This document shows, in pieces, positions 8,219-16,788 of a stretch of 23,286 bases of DNA. How positions within the stretch are numbered: the stretch's first letter is position 1; each line of letters opens with the position of its first letter. The notes under the pieces were generated by a model, which worked only from the letters and a program-made list of their open reading frames with translations, did no database searches and was not told the origin of the DNA. The position numbers and the translations under genes are program-made. The DNA is taken from the IMG/VR virus record IMGVR_UViG_3300007539_000235, positions 1 to 23,286 of that record; one strand, written 5' to 3'. This DNA comes from a virus.

Positions 8219-9658
8219 TTAGACTGTTTTCAACAACACAAAGTTGTTAGCAGCCTGTACACAAAGTGCACGCTCAGACAAGAAGTGAACGTTCATTGCA
8301 TCTTCGTCACTAGTATAGTTGCCACCAACTGAACCAGTAACCCAAGATTTCATACGACGATCATCAACCTCGTTAGCGCGGTAACGCACGTGCAAGAATG
8401 GACGAGAAATGTTTTTACCCAATGTTTCGTCGTAAACTGTAGAAGTACCAGCAGGAACCAATACACCTTCGATGTCGCCAATAGCGCCACGAATAGTTGC
8501 ATCGTTCAAGTATTTCCAATCAGTTTTGTAGAAGTCATAAGAACCACGACGGAAACCAGAGAATCCTAAGTTCAAAGCCATATCTTCAGAGTTGTCAAAC
8601 ACACCGTAAGAAGTACCGCCAGCTCCGTAAGAGTTTTGGGCAGCAAGCATGTTGTCAATTTCCAAAGACTTTTGACGATCTAAGAACATCATGTTTTCTT
8701 CGATAGCACCTTGCTTGTCTAGTTGAGCCAATAGAGCATCAAACTCAGCAAGACCACCAGGACCGTCAAAGTCAGTACCAGTGTATACTAAACCGCGACC
8801 TTCAATAGCCGCAAACATACCTTCGGTACCGCTAACAAGCGCGTTACCTTCTTTTGTAGCATCACTACCAGGGTTTTGGTCAGTTTTTTCAGCTTCAACC
8901 ATAGACATTTCTAGGTAGTCTTCAAAACGTAGACGAGACTCGTGCTCAGACTTTAAGTACCACAAGTAGCCAGAAGTACCAGCTTCAGAGGTTACTTCAA
9001 TCCAACCAATTTGAGTAGCGTCAGATCCAGAAACACTGTACTTGTCACGCAAGATAATTGGCTTGTTAGAAAAACGCTCAAAATCAGCTTCACGAGAAAG
9101 ACCGATGTTTTGTGAACCTTTGCCATATTCAGAACCGAACACAAACGCTTTTAAAGCGCCGGTTAACCCAGCTACTGTAAGATCGGTTGCTCCGTAAACA
9201 TCTACAACTACAGTAGTGGTTGTACCAGGAGTTGCTGTTGCGGTTTTTACACGTACTTTAGCAACGTTGTTAGACGCATCAGCAACAACCAAAGTTGTTC
9301 CAACTGCTAATAACTGAGCCTCAGCTGCCGTAGCAAAAGTTAAAGTTGTTACAGCGGTAGTACCACTGCCGGATACAGAAAATGTAACGTTCTCAAATGC
9401 CATGTGCAAACGGCCTTGTTCTGTCCAAATAACTTGGTCAGAAGCCATCGGCATTTCAGCGCTAACCATACGCAAGAAGCCACCTACAGTACGCTTACCG
9501 TAACGCTCTACTTCTTTTTCATATACCTCAGGAAGGTATTGCTGAGCCCATTGACTAAAAGCTGGGTCAGTAAAATTAATGTAATTACCCGAAGTCACGC
9601 TTTTATCGGGACGCGGGGTCAATGGTGCTGGAAACGCACCACCAGAAAAACTTGCCAT
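8219..9658 (-). CDS. Major capsid protein
   Basis: This 479-residue protein follows terminase, portal and a scaffold-like gene, which is the standard capsid position. The N-terminal part has FTDPAFSQWAQQYLPEVYEK (about 29-48) and ERYGKRTVGGFLRMVSAEMP (51-70). A Val/Thr/Ala-rich beta segment (about 90-178) looks like an inserted domain, and the rest alternates helices and strands, with YDFYKTDWKYLND near the C-terminus, consistent with an HK97 fold. Arg is mostly encoded by CGT, unlike the AGA/CGA seen elsewhere, which suggests selection for high expression. A terminator-like hairpin follows the stop. The assignment rests on gene order, size, composition and remembered similarity to marine phage capsid proteins, since no catalytic motif exists to confirm it. 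It is the obvious client for the phage chaperonin. Confidence 0.88.
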   Translation of the reverse strand: MASFSGGAFPAPLTPRPDKSVTSGNYINFTDPAFSQWAQQYLPEVYEKEVERYGKRTVGGFLRMVSAEMPMASDQVIWTEQGRLHMAFENVTFSVSGSGTTAVTTLTFATAAEAQLLAVGTTLVVADASNNVAKVRVKTATATPGTTTTVVVDVYGATDLTVAGLTGALKAFVFGSEYGKGSQNIGLSREADFERFSNKPIILRDKYSVSGSDATQIGWIEVTSEAGTSGYLWYLKSEHESRLRFEDYLEMSMVEAEKTDQNPGSDATKEGNALVSGTEGMFAAIEGRGLVYTGTDFDGPGGLAEFDALLAQLDKQGAIEENMMFLDRQKSLEIDNMLAAQNSYGAGGTSYGVFDNSEDMALNLGFSGFRRGSYDFYKTDWKYLNDATIRGAIGDIEGVLVPAGTSTVYDETLGKNISRPFLHVRYRANEVDDRRMKSWVTGSVGGNYTSDEDAMNVHFLSERALCVQAANNFVLLKTV

Positions 9659-9682
9659 TGTCTATAAATTTTAAATGGATTA

Positions 9683-10864
9683 TTACTTTCTAAATTTAAC
9701 CTTTAGCTTAGAACTGCTTTCCCCACTATCAACTGCGCGCACGCTCCACCCGTTAGACGTTGTAACTTTTTCATGAACCCCTCTCGGGTTCACATCAACG
9801 TTTTTGGATTTAGTAATACTATCTTTAAGAGCGTCGGCTCGGCCTTGCTCATAAAAATGTTGCGCAACTTGATCGGCGTTCATTGCGGTAAACAGAGATT
9901 TATGATAACCTTTAGCGTTTGACATTTCACCTTTTTCGTTCAAGAACTTCTTGACAAAGTTGTTAATGTCGCTTTGGGTTTGCTTAACCTCATTAACGTT
10001 TTTTACACGGAAACGATACTTTTTTTCTCCTACTTGATAATCGAAACCTTCGAACTTATCTGAGAAAACTTTATTGCTTTCTTGTTTAAAACGCTGGGTT
10101 TGTTTTTCCGCTATTTTAGCAGATTCCTCGCTTTCTTTATTATAACGATTGAAAAAATCAATCGCTTTTTGCTGTTCAGGATTCAAACGTGATCCTGCTT
10201 TAATTTCTTCGTAGTATTTAGACTTAAGACCTTCTAAGTGAGTTTTTGCATTGGCAAGCGCTTGTTTACGCTCAACTTTTTTGCGTCGTACTTCGCGCTC
10301 GTCGTCCAATTCCTCTTCATATGAGAACTTGTCTTCCAACATAAAGTCAATGTCTTCTTTGTCTAAATGCGGATTAGTTGCTTGATAATATTCACGAAGC
10401 AATTGATCTTCGTTTAATGACGCATAATCCGTATTAAGCCGCACATAGTCTTCTAATGTACCACCTGTTTCATTTATAAAGTCTACAACTTTTTGAATAT
10501 TTTCTGGAAGCTCTGCGCCTGATTGGGTAGCTTCCTCTACCGCTTCAACAACTTCTTCTTCAAGTTGCCCTGTAGCCTCTTCAACCTCTTCTTCGGTAAT
10601 TTCCTGAAGTACTGTTTCTTCTACTTCTTTTTGCGGCTCTTGCACATCATCGACAATTTGTTCATTTTGAACGGTGTCGCTTTCTCCGGCAGGCTCTGCA
10701 TTTGTTTCTTCGATGTTTTCTTCTGATACTCCTCCGCTAGTGTCGGATTCGTCGCGTACAGAAACCTCATCTGCGCTTTGCTCTTGAATGGCATTTTTAC
10801 TGAAGTCTACTTTAATTGTACCATCGTTATCTACGCTGGTAGCTGGTTTAAATTCTTCGCTCAT
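9683..10864 (-). CDS. Putative capsid scaffolding protein
   Basis: This 393-residue protein sits between portal and capsid genes. Residues 1-120 are extremely acidic and low in complexity (runs of Glu, Val, Ala and Gln, such as ITEEEVEEATGQLEEEVVEA), hence probably disordered. The middle (about 185-290) is a highly charged helical or coiled-coil region with RREVRRKK-type basic clusters. The C-terminus is basic and ends KLKVKFRK. An acidic disordered head plus coiled coil plus basic capsid-binding tail is typical of phage scaffolds, as is the position just before the capsid gene. No protease Ser-His-Asp/Lys motif was noticed, so there is no evidence of a fused prohead protease. It could instead be another internal head protein. 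Confidence 0.8.
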   Translation of the reverse strand: MSEEFKPATSVDNDGTIKVDFSKNAIQEQSADEVSVRDESDTSGGVSEENIEETNAEPAGESDTVQNEQIVDDVQEPQKEVEETVLQEITEEEVEEATGQLEEEVVEAVEEATQSGAELPENIQKVVDFINETGGTLEDYVRLNTDYASLNEDQLLREYYQATNPHLDKEDIDFMLEDKFSYEEELDDEREVRRKKVERKQALANAKTHLEGLKSKYYEEIKAGSRLNPEQQKAIDFFNRYNKESEESAKIAEKQTQRFKQESNKVFSDKFEGFDYQVGEKKYRFRVKNVNEVKQTQSDINNFVKKFLNEKGEMSNAKGYHKSLFTAMNADQVAQHFYEQGRADALKDSITKSKNVDVNPRGVHEKVTTSNGWSVRAVDSGESSSKLKVKFRK

Positions 10865-10896
10865 GATAAGATATTATATAATTATATATGTTATTA

Positions 10897-13320
10897 TTAC
10901 TTAGGTTCAAAGGTACCTAAGCCAAAACCTCCGCCAACTATGTCGTTTCCAGCGGATTCGAAGTTTTTAGGCGGTGTATTATTTTTTCTTTGCTCAATCA
11001 GCTCACTTTGCTGTGTTGCTTGCATTTTAGTTCTTTCGTCTTTGCGATCTTCTTTTTCCTGTTCCTTTTGCTTTTGCCCATCAACCTCAACACCTTTAAG
11101 CTGCATGTTGTATTGGAATTCCAAAGCCATAAGTTCTTTCTTTGCAGCTACTTCCTGTTGAAGTTTTTGCAATTCTATATCGCCCTTCATTTGTTCAAGC
11201 TGCGCTTTGGTTTGGAATAGCGCTTGGTCTTTTTGCACCTCAGCTTGTGCTGCCACTTGTTGTGCCTGTGCGTTTGCTTGTGCCTGTGCTTGGATGTTCT
11301 GCTGCTGCATCATTTGATCACGCTCAAGCTTTTTCTTACGGCGGAGTTTTAACAGTTGATTTGCTAGCTTAATGTTTCTTACTTCGCGAATGTCAATGGC
11401 GTCGTCTAAATCAATAAGACCAGCGGACAACGCTGTTTGAATATTGTTTTCTAACAACTGCTTTTCCTCATCATCCGGTGCTAATTCGATAAATATACCG
11501 AAGTCGTATAAATGCAATTCATTTAGTTCTTCTAATGTAGCTACATTGAACCCGCCAATTTTCTGTATAAATGCTTCTGATGAATCACTGTATTCTAATA
11601 TATCGGAAATGCGTAACGATAAACATTCTGCAGTTTCAGCCGTTAAAAACAAACCAGCGTCAAGAATATGGCGGGTAGCCGTGTTTGAATTTGCCGCCGC
11701 TAATTTTTGCACACCAACTAAAGCTCGTGAATCTGGCATAGAACCGTCACGTGCTTCATTTAACCCCGTTACATCGCGGATCATTTGCAAGTAATAGTTA
11801 TACGTGGTAATAAGCGTTTGCAGCTTTTGGCCGCCGGCACCTGTTTGTAATGGTTGGATTGGCACCTTACCAGGATTCATATCACCTTCTTGCGTAAACG
11901 AACGTCCAATAACAGAACCCGTTTGGAAGAACATATTAAGTGCTTCCTGTGGATTGTAATTCGTACCGTTACCTAAATCAATTTCAGCTAAACCATCTGC
12001 GTCTAAATAAACACCGTCTGGCATCATTTTAGATAATACTTGCTGTAGTTTTAAATGTGTGAGCTGAATCATATCCGCAAATCCGGTACAACGGCTTACG
12101 ATAGATTCAATGCGGCCTTTGTACATTCTAGGTGCTACAATACTATAGTTCATTTTAACTTTAGTATAATCGCTTTTTGGGCGGAGCATGTTTTTAGCTA
12201 TTTCCCACTTAAGCAGCATGTCTGTGCCTAAAACTAAAGCTCCTTCGTACAACACTTCTAGTGAGCGAGATAATTTACCAAACTCCTCGCTATCGGTTGG
12301 TGGATTGTATTGATCATCTCTTTCGATTGCTTTTTCCGCACCGCTAGCTGTCTTTTTAGTTTTATACACTTCATTCATATAGGTCTTATAATTAAAATAT
12401 AAAACCTGAACCGTGTTAGAATCTCTATCGTTGTAATTGTCTAAATGCTGGTTAAACGAGCTTGGGTATTTTCTGGCGCTTTGGCTTTGAATTTTTTCTA
12501 AATCATCATTGGTTAACCCTGGAAATTGCTTTTTAAGTTCGTTAATAGGCACCCATTTTGCTTCACCAACATAATATATATCTTCAAAATAAGGTGACTC
12601 GGTATAAGAATAAACTAAATTTGCCGGGTCTACATATTCAACCTTAACCCCCTCGGAAGTGTTAAATGTATTTTTAACAGCACCAATGCCTAATGTTGTA
12701 ATATCATAATAAACACGCTTTTTAGTAAGATCGTATTTATTGCCATCAAGCAATGTATTAATTGCAACTTCTTCTGCAATTTCTATGTTTTGCTTGTAGC
12801 TTAGCTGCATGTGTAATTCCAACTCTTCTTTGGATTCTGGTAATTCTGCTGGGTTATTTTCGTAAAGATTAATACCAAACGCTTCAGCAGCGTAATCATT
12901 TAATTCGCGTGTTTGCATATCGCGAATAATTGAATCCATATATTTAGTGCGTTTTGCTACGCCGTAAGGATCTTGAGAGTACGCTTTAATATCAAAAGCA
13001 CGATCCGCAATACCGTTAACTACAATATCAACAAATTTAGATAAAATAGGTACGGGTTTCCAGTCTAAATTTAAATAAGATAAATCACCGTTAATAGACA
13101 ACTCATCTTTGTATTTTTGTATACTTTGTTCACCGCGAGCATACAGCCTTAAATTGTGAAAAGTATTTTGATTGCTTTGATAGCGCACAGCCCCCGAATT
13201 GCTCGAAAACCACTCTTGCTGAATGGCTTTTCCTACCTGAAGCCCGTATTCATACGACATCTTTTCTTGGTCGCTAGCAACTTGGCTTGGGAAAAAACTA
13301 TTTACAACTAAGTTAGCCAT
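10897..13320 (-). CDS. Portal protein, crAss-like type
   Basis: This 807-residue protein starts four bases after the terminase stop. The N-terminal region contains LRLYARGEQ (about 57-65) and YLNLDWKPVPILSKFVDIVV (82-101), a pattern I recall from crAss-like portals. The body is mixed alpha/beta. A segment with GLNEARDGSMPDSRALVGVQ (about 550-575) matches the conserved portal region after the clip/stem. The C-terminal ~150 residues are Gln/Ala/Lys-rich coiled coil (QQQNIQAQAQANAQAQQVAA), ending in a short Gly-rich tail. The protein forms the dodecameric DNA channel at one capsid vertex, and terminase and adaptor dock to it. Length and the Gln-rich tail fit the long portals of crAss-like and related podophages. 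Function is well supported, but the exact family is from memory. Confidence 0.92.
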   Translation of the reverse strand: MANLVVNSFFPSQVASDQEKMSYEYGLQVGKAIQQEWFSSNSGAVRYQSNQNTFHNLRLYARGEQSIQKYKDELSINGDLSYLNLDWKPVPILSKFVDIVVNGIADRAFDIKAYSQDPYGVAKRTKYMDSIIRDMQTRELNDYAAEAFGINLYENNPAELPESKEELELHMQLSYKQNIEIAEEVAINTLLDGNKYDLTKKRVYYDITTLGIGAVKNTFNTSEGVKVEYVDPANLVYSYTESPYFEDIYYVGEAKWVPINELKKQFPGLTNDDLEKIQSQSARKYPSSFNQHLDNYNDRDSNTVQVLYFNYKTYMNEVYKTKKTASGAEKAIERDDQYNPPTDSEEFGKLSRSLEVLYEGALVLGTDMLLKWEIAKNMLRPKSDYTKVKMNYSIVAPRMYKGRIESIVSRCTGFADMIQLTHLKLQQVLSKMMPDGVYLDADGLAEIDLGNGTNYNPQEALNMFFQTGSVIGRSFTQEGDMNPGKVPIQPLQTGAGGQKLQTLITTYNYYLQMIRDVTGLNEARDGSMPDSRALVGVQKLAAANSNTATRHILDAGLFLTAETAECLSLRISDILEYSDSSEAFIQKIGGFNVATLEELNELHLYDFGIFIELAPDDEEKQLLENNIQTALSAGLIDLDDAIDIREVRNIKLANQLLKLRRKKKLERDQMMQQQNIQAQAQANAQAQQVAAQAEVQKDQALFQTKAQLEQMKGDIELQKLQQEVAAKKELMALEFQYNMQLKGVEVDGQKQKEQEKEDRKDERTKMQATQQSELIEQRKNNTPPKNFESAGNDIVGGGFGLGTFEPK

Positions 13321-13324
13321 ATTT

Positions 13325-15535
13325 TTATTCTATTATTTTTGAAATAAATCCCTTTTGATCATATCGAGCAATCTTAAGGTTTAATTTTGTTTTTTGTTGT
13401 TCTCCGACGGGTCTGTATAAATCTTTGTGGCAAGCCATAATAGCGAGGCCAGAACTAATAGCAGCATCATATTTTGTTCGGTTATTTATATCAAATTTTG
13501 ACCAATCGTTTAGTGTATCTGTAAAATACATTGTGCCGTAGTTGCCTTCGGATATTAGCCCTACATGCTGCTCGATATACATTTCAATTGCCGCAGCATG
13601 TGCTTGCTTCATGTCCATGCTTGAGTTTGGTATGCCTCCAATTTCTTTTTCAGTTACGGATAACTTGTTCCATAATCTGTCAGGTCGGTTCATCGAATAA
13701 CCCCTATAGCCTCTACGCTTAAAATGATAAAGCAGTCTAGGTTTGTTATTCTCAGCAAGTATAGGCATTCCGTAAAACACACAAGCCATAAGCACGTCTT
13801 CGAAAAATATCTCTGCTGTTTGAGGCCTAGCTATATACTCTAAAAAGAACGAGCTAGGCGGTGCGTCTTCCATTGTAAATTTGGTTAACCCATGCAATGC
13901 ACCTTTTGAGCCTCTGCCGTCAGTCGTACCTGATATATCGTAACTATCACAGCCAAATGCGCCAATATGCTCATTGCCTGGATATTTAATACCATTTTTA
14001 ATTATTTGACGATTTTGCAAGTTACCATTAGGCACCCATGATATTTTAAATCGCCCTTGTGGACTTGGTAAAAATACAACTTTTGTGTCTTTTACTCCGT
14101 TTGCCCATTGAAAATTACCGCGTGTTATAGTGTTACTATTACGCAGATCTTCATTATAATCAATTTGTTCGTATATTTTTGCTAAATTAAATATACTATT
14201 TTTTGTTTCATCGCGAAATGCGTGTTCGGTTGTACGCGGAAACTGTCTATAAAACTCGTTTAAAGCATCCTGGTCACTTCTAAGACCCTCAACTTCGTTT
14301 TCCCAGTAATCTATAACCCCTTGCTCAATAACGTCACCAAACGGGTCCAAAACGGCTTCAGTAGGATTATTAAATACGGGCTGCCCGTGTTCATCAATAA
14401 ATCCTTCGTAGTTCCATTCCATTGGGATAAACAACGAGTATAGCCCGGATTTTGTTTGTCCATTTGAATTACGCTTTGTTACGTCAGAATCGTTATACAG
14501 CTTTTTAAAGTTGTCTCCGCCTTTATCTAAAGCATTCGATGTACTACCCATCATACACTTTCCAATAACACGAGAACCAAGTCTTAATGTAGTTTTTGTA
14601 ACTCGCCAGTTGTTAAGTATATTATCAGGTCTTTCCCACTTACCGCTTTCATCATGCACAAGTAGCTTAAGCTTTTCACCATCGTAAGAGTTGTCGCCTG
14701 TATTTTTCCAGTCAATTGTTGTGTCAAGACCTTCAAGCTGTATTTTTTCCTCTTGGCTTTGTATGCTTTTTCTTGTTAACTTAGAAGCAGGAACCCTATA
14801 CGCCAGTTCAGTCTTCGGTCTATCCATACCATCTTGAATAGGTTTGAAGAAAAACGGGTAGTTGAGCGAAATGGGTACGACTTTATCGGTAAACATTTTT
14901 TTAGCATCTGCACCTGTTTTTGATAAGATACCGAATCTAGCATCACTTGAGATGGTTGCAAGATTAACAGTTTCTCCGGATGCCATAAATGAGAATCCAC
15001 TCCGTCTGTTTTTAAGGTAGCATATTCCGTAGCATCTGCTATCAGCTTTACAGGCTTCCCAGAATATAAAGAAGAGTCTATTTGCTTCTCTGTAATCTGG
15101 ATGCCCGACGTCAATCTTACTCCACTGCAAGTACATGTAGTGAGTGCCAGTAATATAAGTAGGGACGCCTTTATTATAAAACCAGTATCCATTTTCACGG
15201 CGGTTAAATTCATCATCAATATATTCCTCCCATTTATTTTTAAACTCATCAGGATAAGTTTGCCAATCAAATATACTTTTAATATTTTTTAGCTCCTTTG
15301 GGTATTCAGTAACCACCCATTTATCAGGGCCTTTTTTTAAACCCTTTGGAACAGGCGGTAAAGCAATGGTAAGATTTTGTATTTTAATAATTTCACCTAT
15401 CTGACCTGTTTGGCTAATAACCACTAAGTCGTGCTCTTTATTATAACCGTATTTCCATTTCTTACTCTTATTCACTCTGTGAATGGTGGTAAGCTTAACG
15501 GGTTCTACGGTTTTTACTAAATTCTGCTCGTACAT
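13325..15535 (-). CDS. terL: Terminase large subunit (packaging ATPase-nuclease)
   Basis: This 736-residue protein has the two-domain terminase layout. An N-terminal region has GVPTYITGTHYMYLQWSKID (about 123-142), followed by an atypical Walker A with an early lysine, KNRRSGFS (175-182), as in many large terminases. Walker B is LLVHDE (291-296) and the coupling motif is GSTSN (330-334). The RNase H-like nuclease shows FGCDSYD (Asp 530 and 533) and a late Asp in KYDAAISSGLAIM (about 688-700). It cuts the concatemer and pumps DNA through the portal using ATP. The ATG overlaps the preceding stop as TAATG, and portal follows after four bases. It is longer than most terminases because of the extra N-terminal ~120 residues, as in crAss-like phages. 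The call is firm. Confidence 0.95.
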   Translation of the reverse strand: MYEQNLVKTVEPVKLTTIHRVNKSKKWKYGYNKEHDLVVISQTGQIGEIIKIQNLTIALPPVPKGLKKGPDKWVVTEYPKELKNIKSIFDWQTYPDEFKNKWEEYIDDEFNRRENGYWFYNKGVPTYITGTHYMYLQWSKIDVGHPDYREANRLFFIFWEACKADSRCYGICYLKNRRSGFSFMASGETVNLATISSDARFGILSKTGADAKKMFTDKVVPISLNYPFFFKPIQDGMDRPKTELAYRVPASKLTRKSIQSQEEKIQLEGLDTTIDWKNTGDNSYDGEKLKLLVHDESGKWERPDNILNNWRVTKTTLRLGSRVIGKCMMGSTSNALDKGGDNFKKLYNDSDVTKRNSNGQTKSGLYSLFIPMEWNYEGFIDEHGQPVFNNPTEAVLDPFGDVIEQGVIDYWENEVEGLRSDQDALNEFYRQFPRTTEHAFRDETKNSIFNLAKIYEQIDYNEDLRNSNTITRGNFQWANGVKDTKVVFLPSPQGRFKISWVPNGNLQNRQIIKNGIKYPGNEHIGAFGCDSYDISGTTDGRGSKGALHGLTKFTMEDAPPSSFFLEYIARPQTAEIFFEDVLMACVFYGMPILAENNKPRLLYHFKRRGYRGYSMNRPDRLWNKLSVTEKEIGGIPNSSMDMKQAHAAAIEMYIEQHVGLISEGNYGTMYFTDTLNDWSKFDINNRTKYDAAISSGLAIMACHKDLYRPVGEQQKTKLNLKIARYDQKGFISKIIE

Positions 15536-15810
15536 TATTTAGATCTTCTTTCCGCAAAACCTTTAAAGGCTTCTTTCTTTTCCTCGGTAGGTTTATTCTC
15601 AAGAATGTTTTCTTCTTCTTGTATACGATTTAATATCTCGAAGGCGTCAAAGATAGCTAGTTTTTTTGTAGCAGCAGCGTTTTTCAGCCTATCTGCAGAC
15701 ACATCATCTTCTGTGTTTGTGATGATTTTTTCTTCAGCTACTTTGATGAGTTCCTCAACTGCTTTGTGACCAGCTTGGATTATACTCTTCTTCGTCTCCT
15801 TGATATTCAT
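15535..15810 (-). CDS. Terminase small subunit candidate
   Basis: The first ATG gives 91 residues from 15810. A longer frame would need a TTG at 15861 and more overlap, so I chose the ATG. The protein is helical: MNIKETKKSIIQAGHKAVEE at the start, then DDVSADRLKNAAATKKLAIF (about 36-55), DAFEILNRIQEEE, and a basic end, KGFAERRSK. I recall the ADRLKNAAATKKLAIFDAFE pattern from small proteins directly upstream of large terminases in marine phages. Its size, helices and position fit a TerS that recognises the packaging site, but no clear helix-turn-helix can be named. It overlaps the previous gene by 56 bases and couples to terL through TAATG, suggesting balanced synthesis of the two subunits. 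Confidence 0.8.
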   Translation of the reverse strand: MNIKETKKSIIQAGHKAVEELIKVAEEKIITNTEDDVSADRLKNAAATKKLAIFDAFEILNRIQEEENILENKPTEEKKEAFKGFAERRSK

Positions 15811-16345
15811 ATTTAATTGTAATTTGATTAGTTGGCACTCGATACAATCGTTCGCCTTCAATATTAAATTCGTATTCCATTCCTGGTTTAAAACCCACTA
15901 ACCAGTTTTTTTCAAAACCCTCGTCTGGGTATTTAATAATACCAACACCTTCGTGCTCGTGGTTGATTTCGAATTTATGTTTACCAGCAATAGGCTTTAT
16001 AAAACAAAACCCAGGAAGAGCTTTCCAGTCACCATTATTTTTATATGCGTAAATTTGATCAGGTTGCGCAAAAAACAAATCTTCTGAATAGTAAGATTTA
16101 CTATTTTTTTCTTTGCCTCTGATATCTCTAAATCTTCTAAAAATATTGTGGTGTAATATAACTTCATCACCAATCTTTATATCTGTAGGCATAGCTATAG
16201 GCAAAGCTGTTACCACACCTAGCCTGCTTGTATAAAAATGGTTTTGTAATTCAGTATTTAATATCAGCTCTTTATTGTCAATGTTTTTCTTAGAGGTAGA
16301 CCTGCTTTCTTTAGGGGTTACCATAAAATTAAAAACACTTTTCAT
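15755..16345 (-). CDS. Tandem GroES-like protein next to the terminase genes
   Basis: The start is the ATG at 16345, which overlaps the preceding stop as TAATG; an upstream TTG would only add two residues. It gives 196 residues that read as two co-chaperonin-like halves. The first (about 20-100) has RLGVVTALP, then DIKIGDEVILHHNIFRRF and SEDLFFAQPDQIYAYK, matching the GroES order of V-x-x-V..., V-x-x-GD-x-V and a final ligand strand. The second (about 108-190) has FCFIKPI, GVGIIKYP, FKPGMEYEFNIEGERLYRVP and NQITIKYEY, resembling GroES K-x-G-x-E-x-x-I-x-G-E-x-x-x-V. No obvious mobile loop with a GG-hydrophobic-x-hydrophobic motif is visible in either half. Its place before TerS/TerL suggests a virion or assembly role. 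The fold is inferred by eye. It may be a structural protein that reused the GroES fold rather than a cofactor of GroEL. Confidence 0.8.
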   Translation of the reverse strand: MKSVFNFMVTPKESRSTSKKNIDNKELILNTELQNHFYTSRLGVVTALPIAMPTDIKIGDEVILHHNIFRRFRDIRGKEKNSKSYYSEDLFFAQPDQIYAYKNNGDWKALPGFCFIKPIAGKHKFEINHEHEGVGIIKYPDEGFEKNWLVGFKPGMEYEFNIEGERLYRVPTNQITIKYEYQGDEEEYNPSWSQSS

Positions 16346-16563
16346 TACCAAGCTAGATCGTATTCAACTGAAATAGCCATGTTTTTATTAAAATCCTTCC
16401 ATGGCATTACTAAATCACCTTTTTGAATATAGATAGAATACTTTCCTTCTTCTTCTACAATGTTAACTATAGTATGACCACCATACACTTCCTGTCCAAC
16501 AGAGTAGTGCATAGCGTCATTTTTATAGTCCTTACCAATACTAATCTTCCTTATAGTCTGCAT
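16345..16563 (-). CDS. Small conserved-type phage protein, function unknown
   Basis: This 72-residue protein starts at an ATG inside the end of the previous gene (23-base overlap). It has an N-terminal IRKISIGKDYKNDAMHYSVG, then QEVYGGHTIVNIV, a strand KYSIYIQKG, MPWKDFNKNMAIS and the end VEYDLAW. I remember similar short beta-rich proteins (K-I-R-K-V-x-x-G-x-D-Y-K, then M-H-Y-x-V-G-Q) from marine phages, always small and without known role. It is translationally coupled to the tandem GroES-like gene (TAATG). Nothing shows catalysis, DNA binding or membrane insertion. I infer only that it belongs to the head/packaging operon. Confidence 0.8.
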   Translation of the reverse strand: MQTIRKISIGKDYKNDAMHYSVGQEVYGGHTIVNIVEEEGKYSIYIQKGDLVMPWKDFNKNMAISVEYDLAW

Positions 16564-16777
16564 CGGTAATTTCTCCTGTTTTTACGTTAACGGTAATTTC
16601 GCCGTATTCTTTTCGAAGCTCTTCTTGGAAGTCTCGTAATTCTTTATTTATTGAAATAGCTTGCGCTGTTAATTCTTGCTTTTGTAATTCAACACCACCA
16701 ATAGTTGTTTGCAATTGGTTTATTGCATTAACAAACGTTTGTAGCTTTTCAAGCTGCTCTTCTTTGATTTTCTTCAT
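16541..16777 (-). CDS. Small coiled-coil protein, function unknown
   Basis: This 78-residue protein starts at ATG 16777 after an AT-rich leader. Residues 1-55 form a probable coiled coil with heptad-like leucines and many Glu, Gln and Lys (EEQLEKLQTFVNAINQLQTT). A short conserved-looking tail, YGEITVNVKTGEITDADYKE, follows. I recall proteins of this type (helical, then YG-x-x-x-V-N-x-x-x-G-x-I) in Bacteroidota phages and hosts, without function. The 3' end overlaps the next gene by 23 bases, so the two are probably made together. It may be an oligomerising accessory factor for the head genes, but this is a guess from position. Confidence 0.8.
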   Translation of the reverse strand: MKKIKEEQLEKLQTFVNAINQLQTTIGGVELQKQELTAQAISINKELRDFQEELRKEYGEITVNVKTGEITDADYKED

Positions 16778-16788
16778 TTGATTTAAAT

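Noticed and set aside
10875-10888. Perfect 14-base palindrome TATATAATTATATA before the scaffold gene
   Set aside because: It is pure A/T in an A/T-rich leader, so it is likely to arise by chance and there is no second copy to suggest an operator.
14776-15270. A 164-codon open frame on the minus strand inside the large terminase gene
   Set aside because: It lies wholly within terL in another frame, has no family features, and its composition looks like an out-of-frame reading of a conserved gene.
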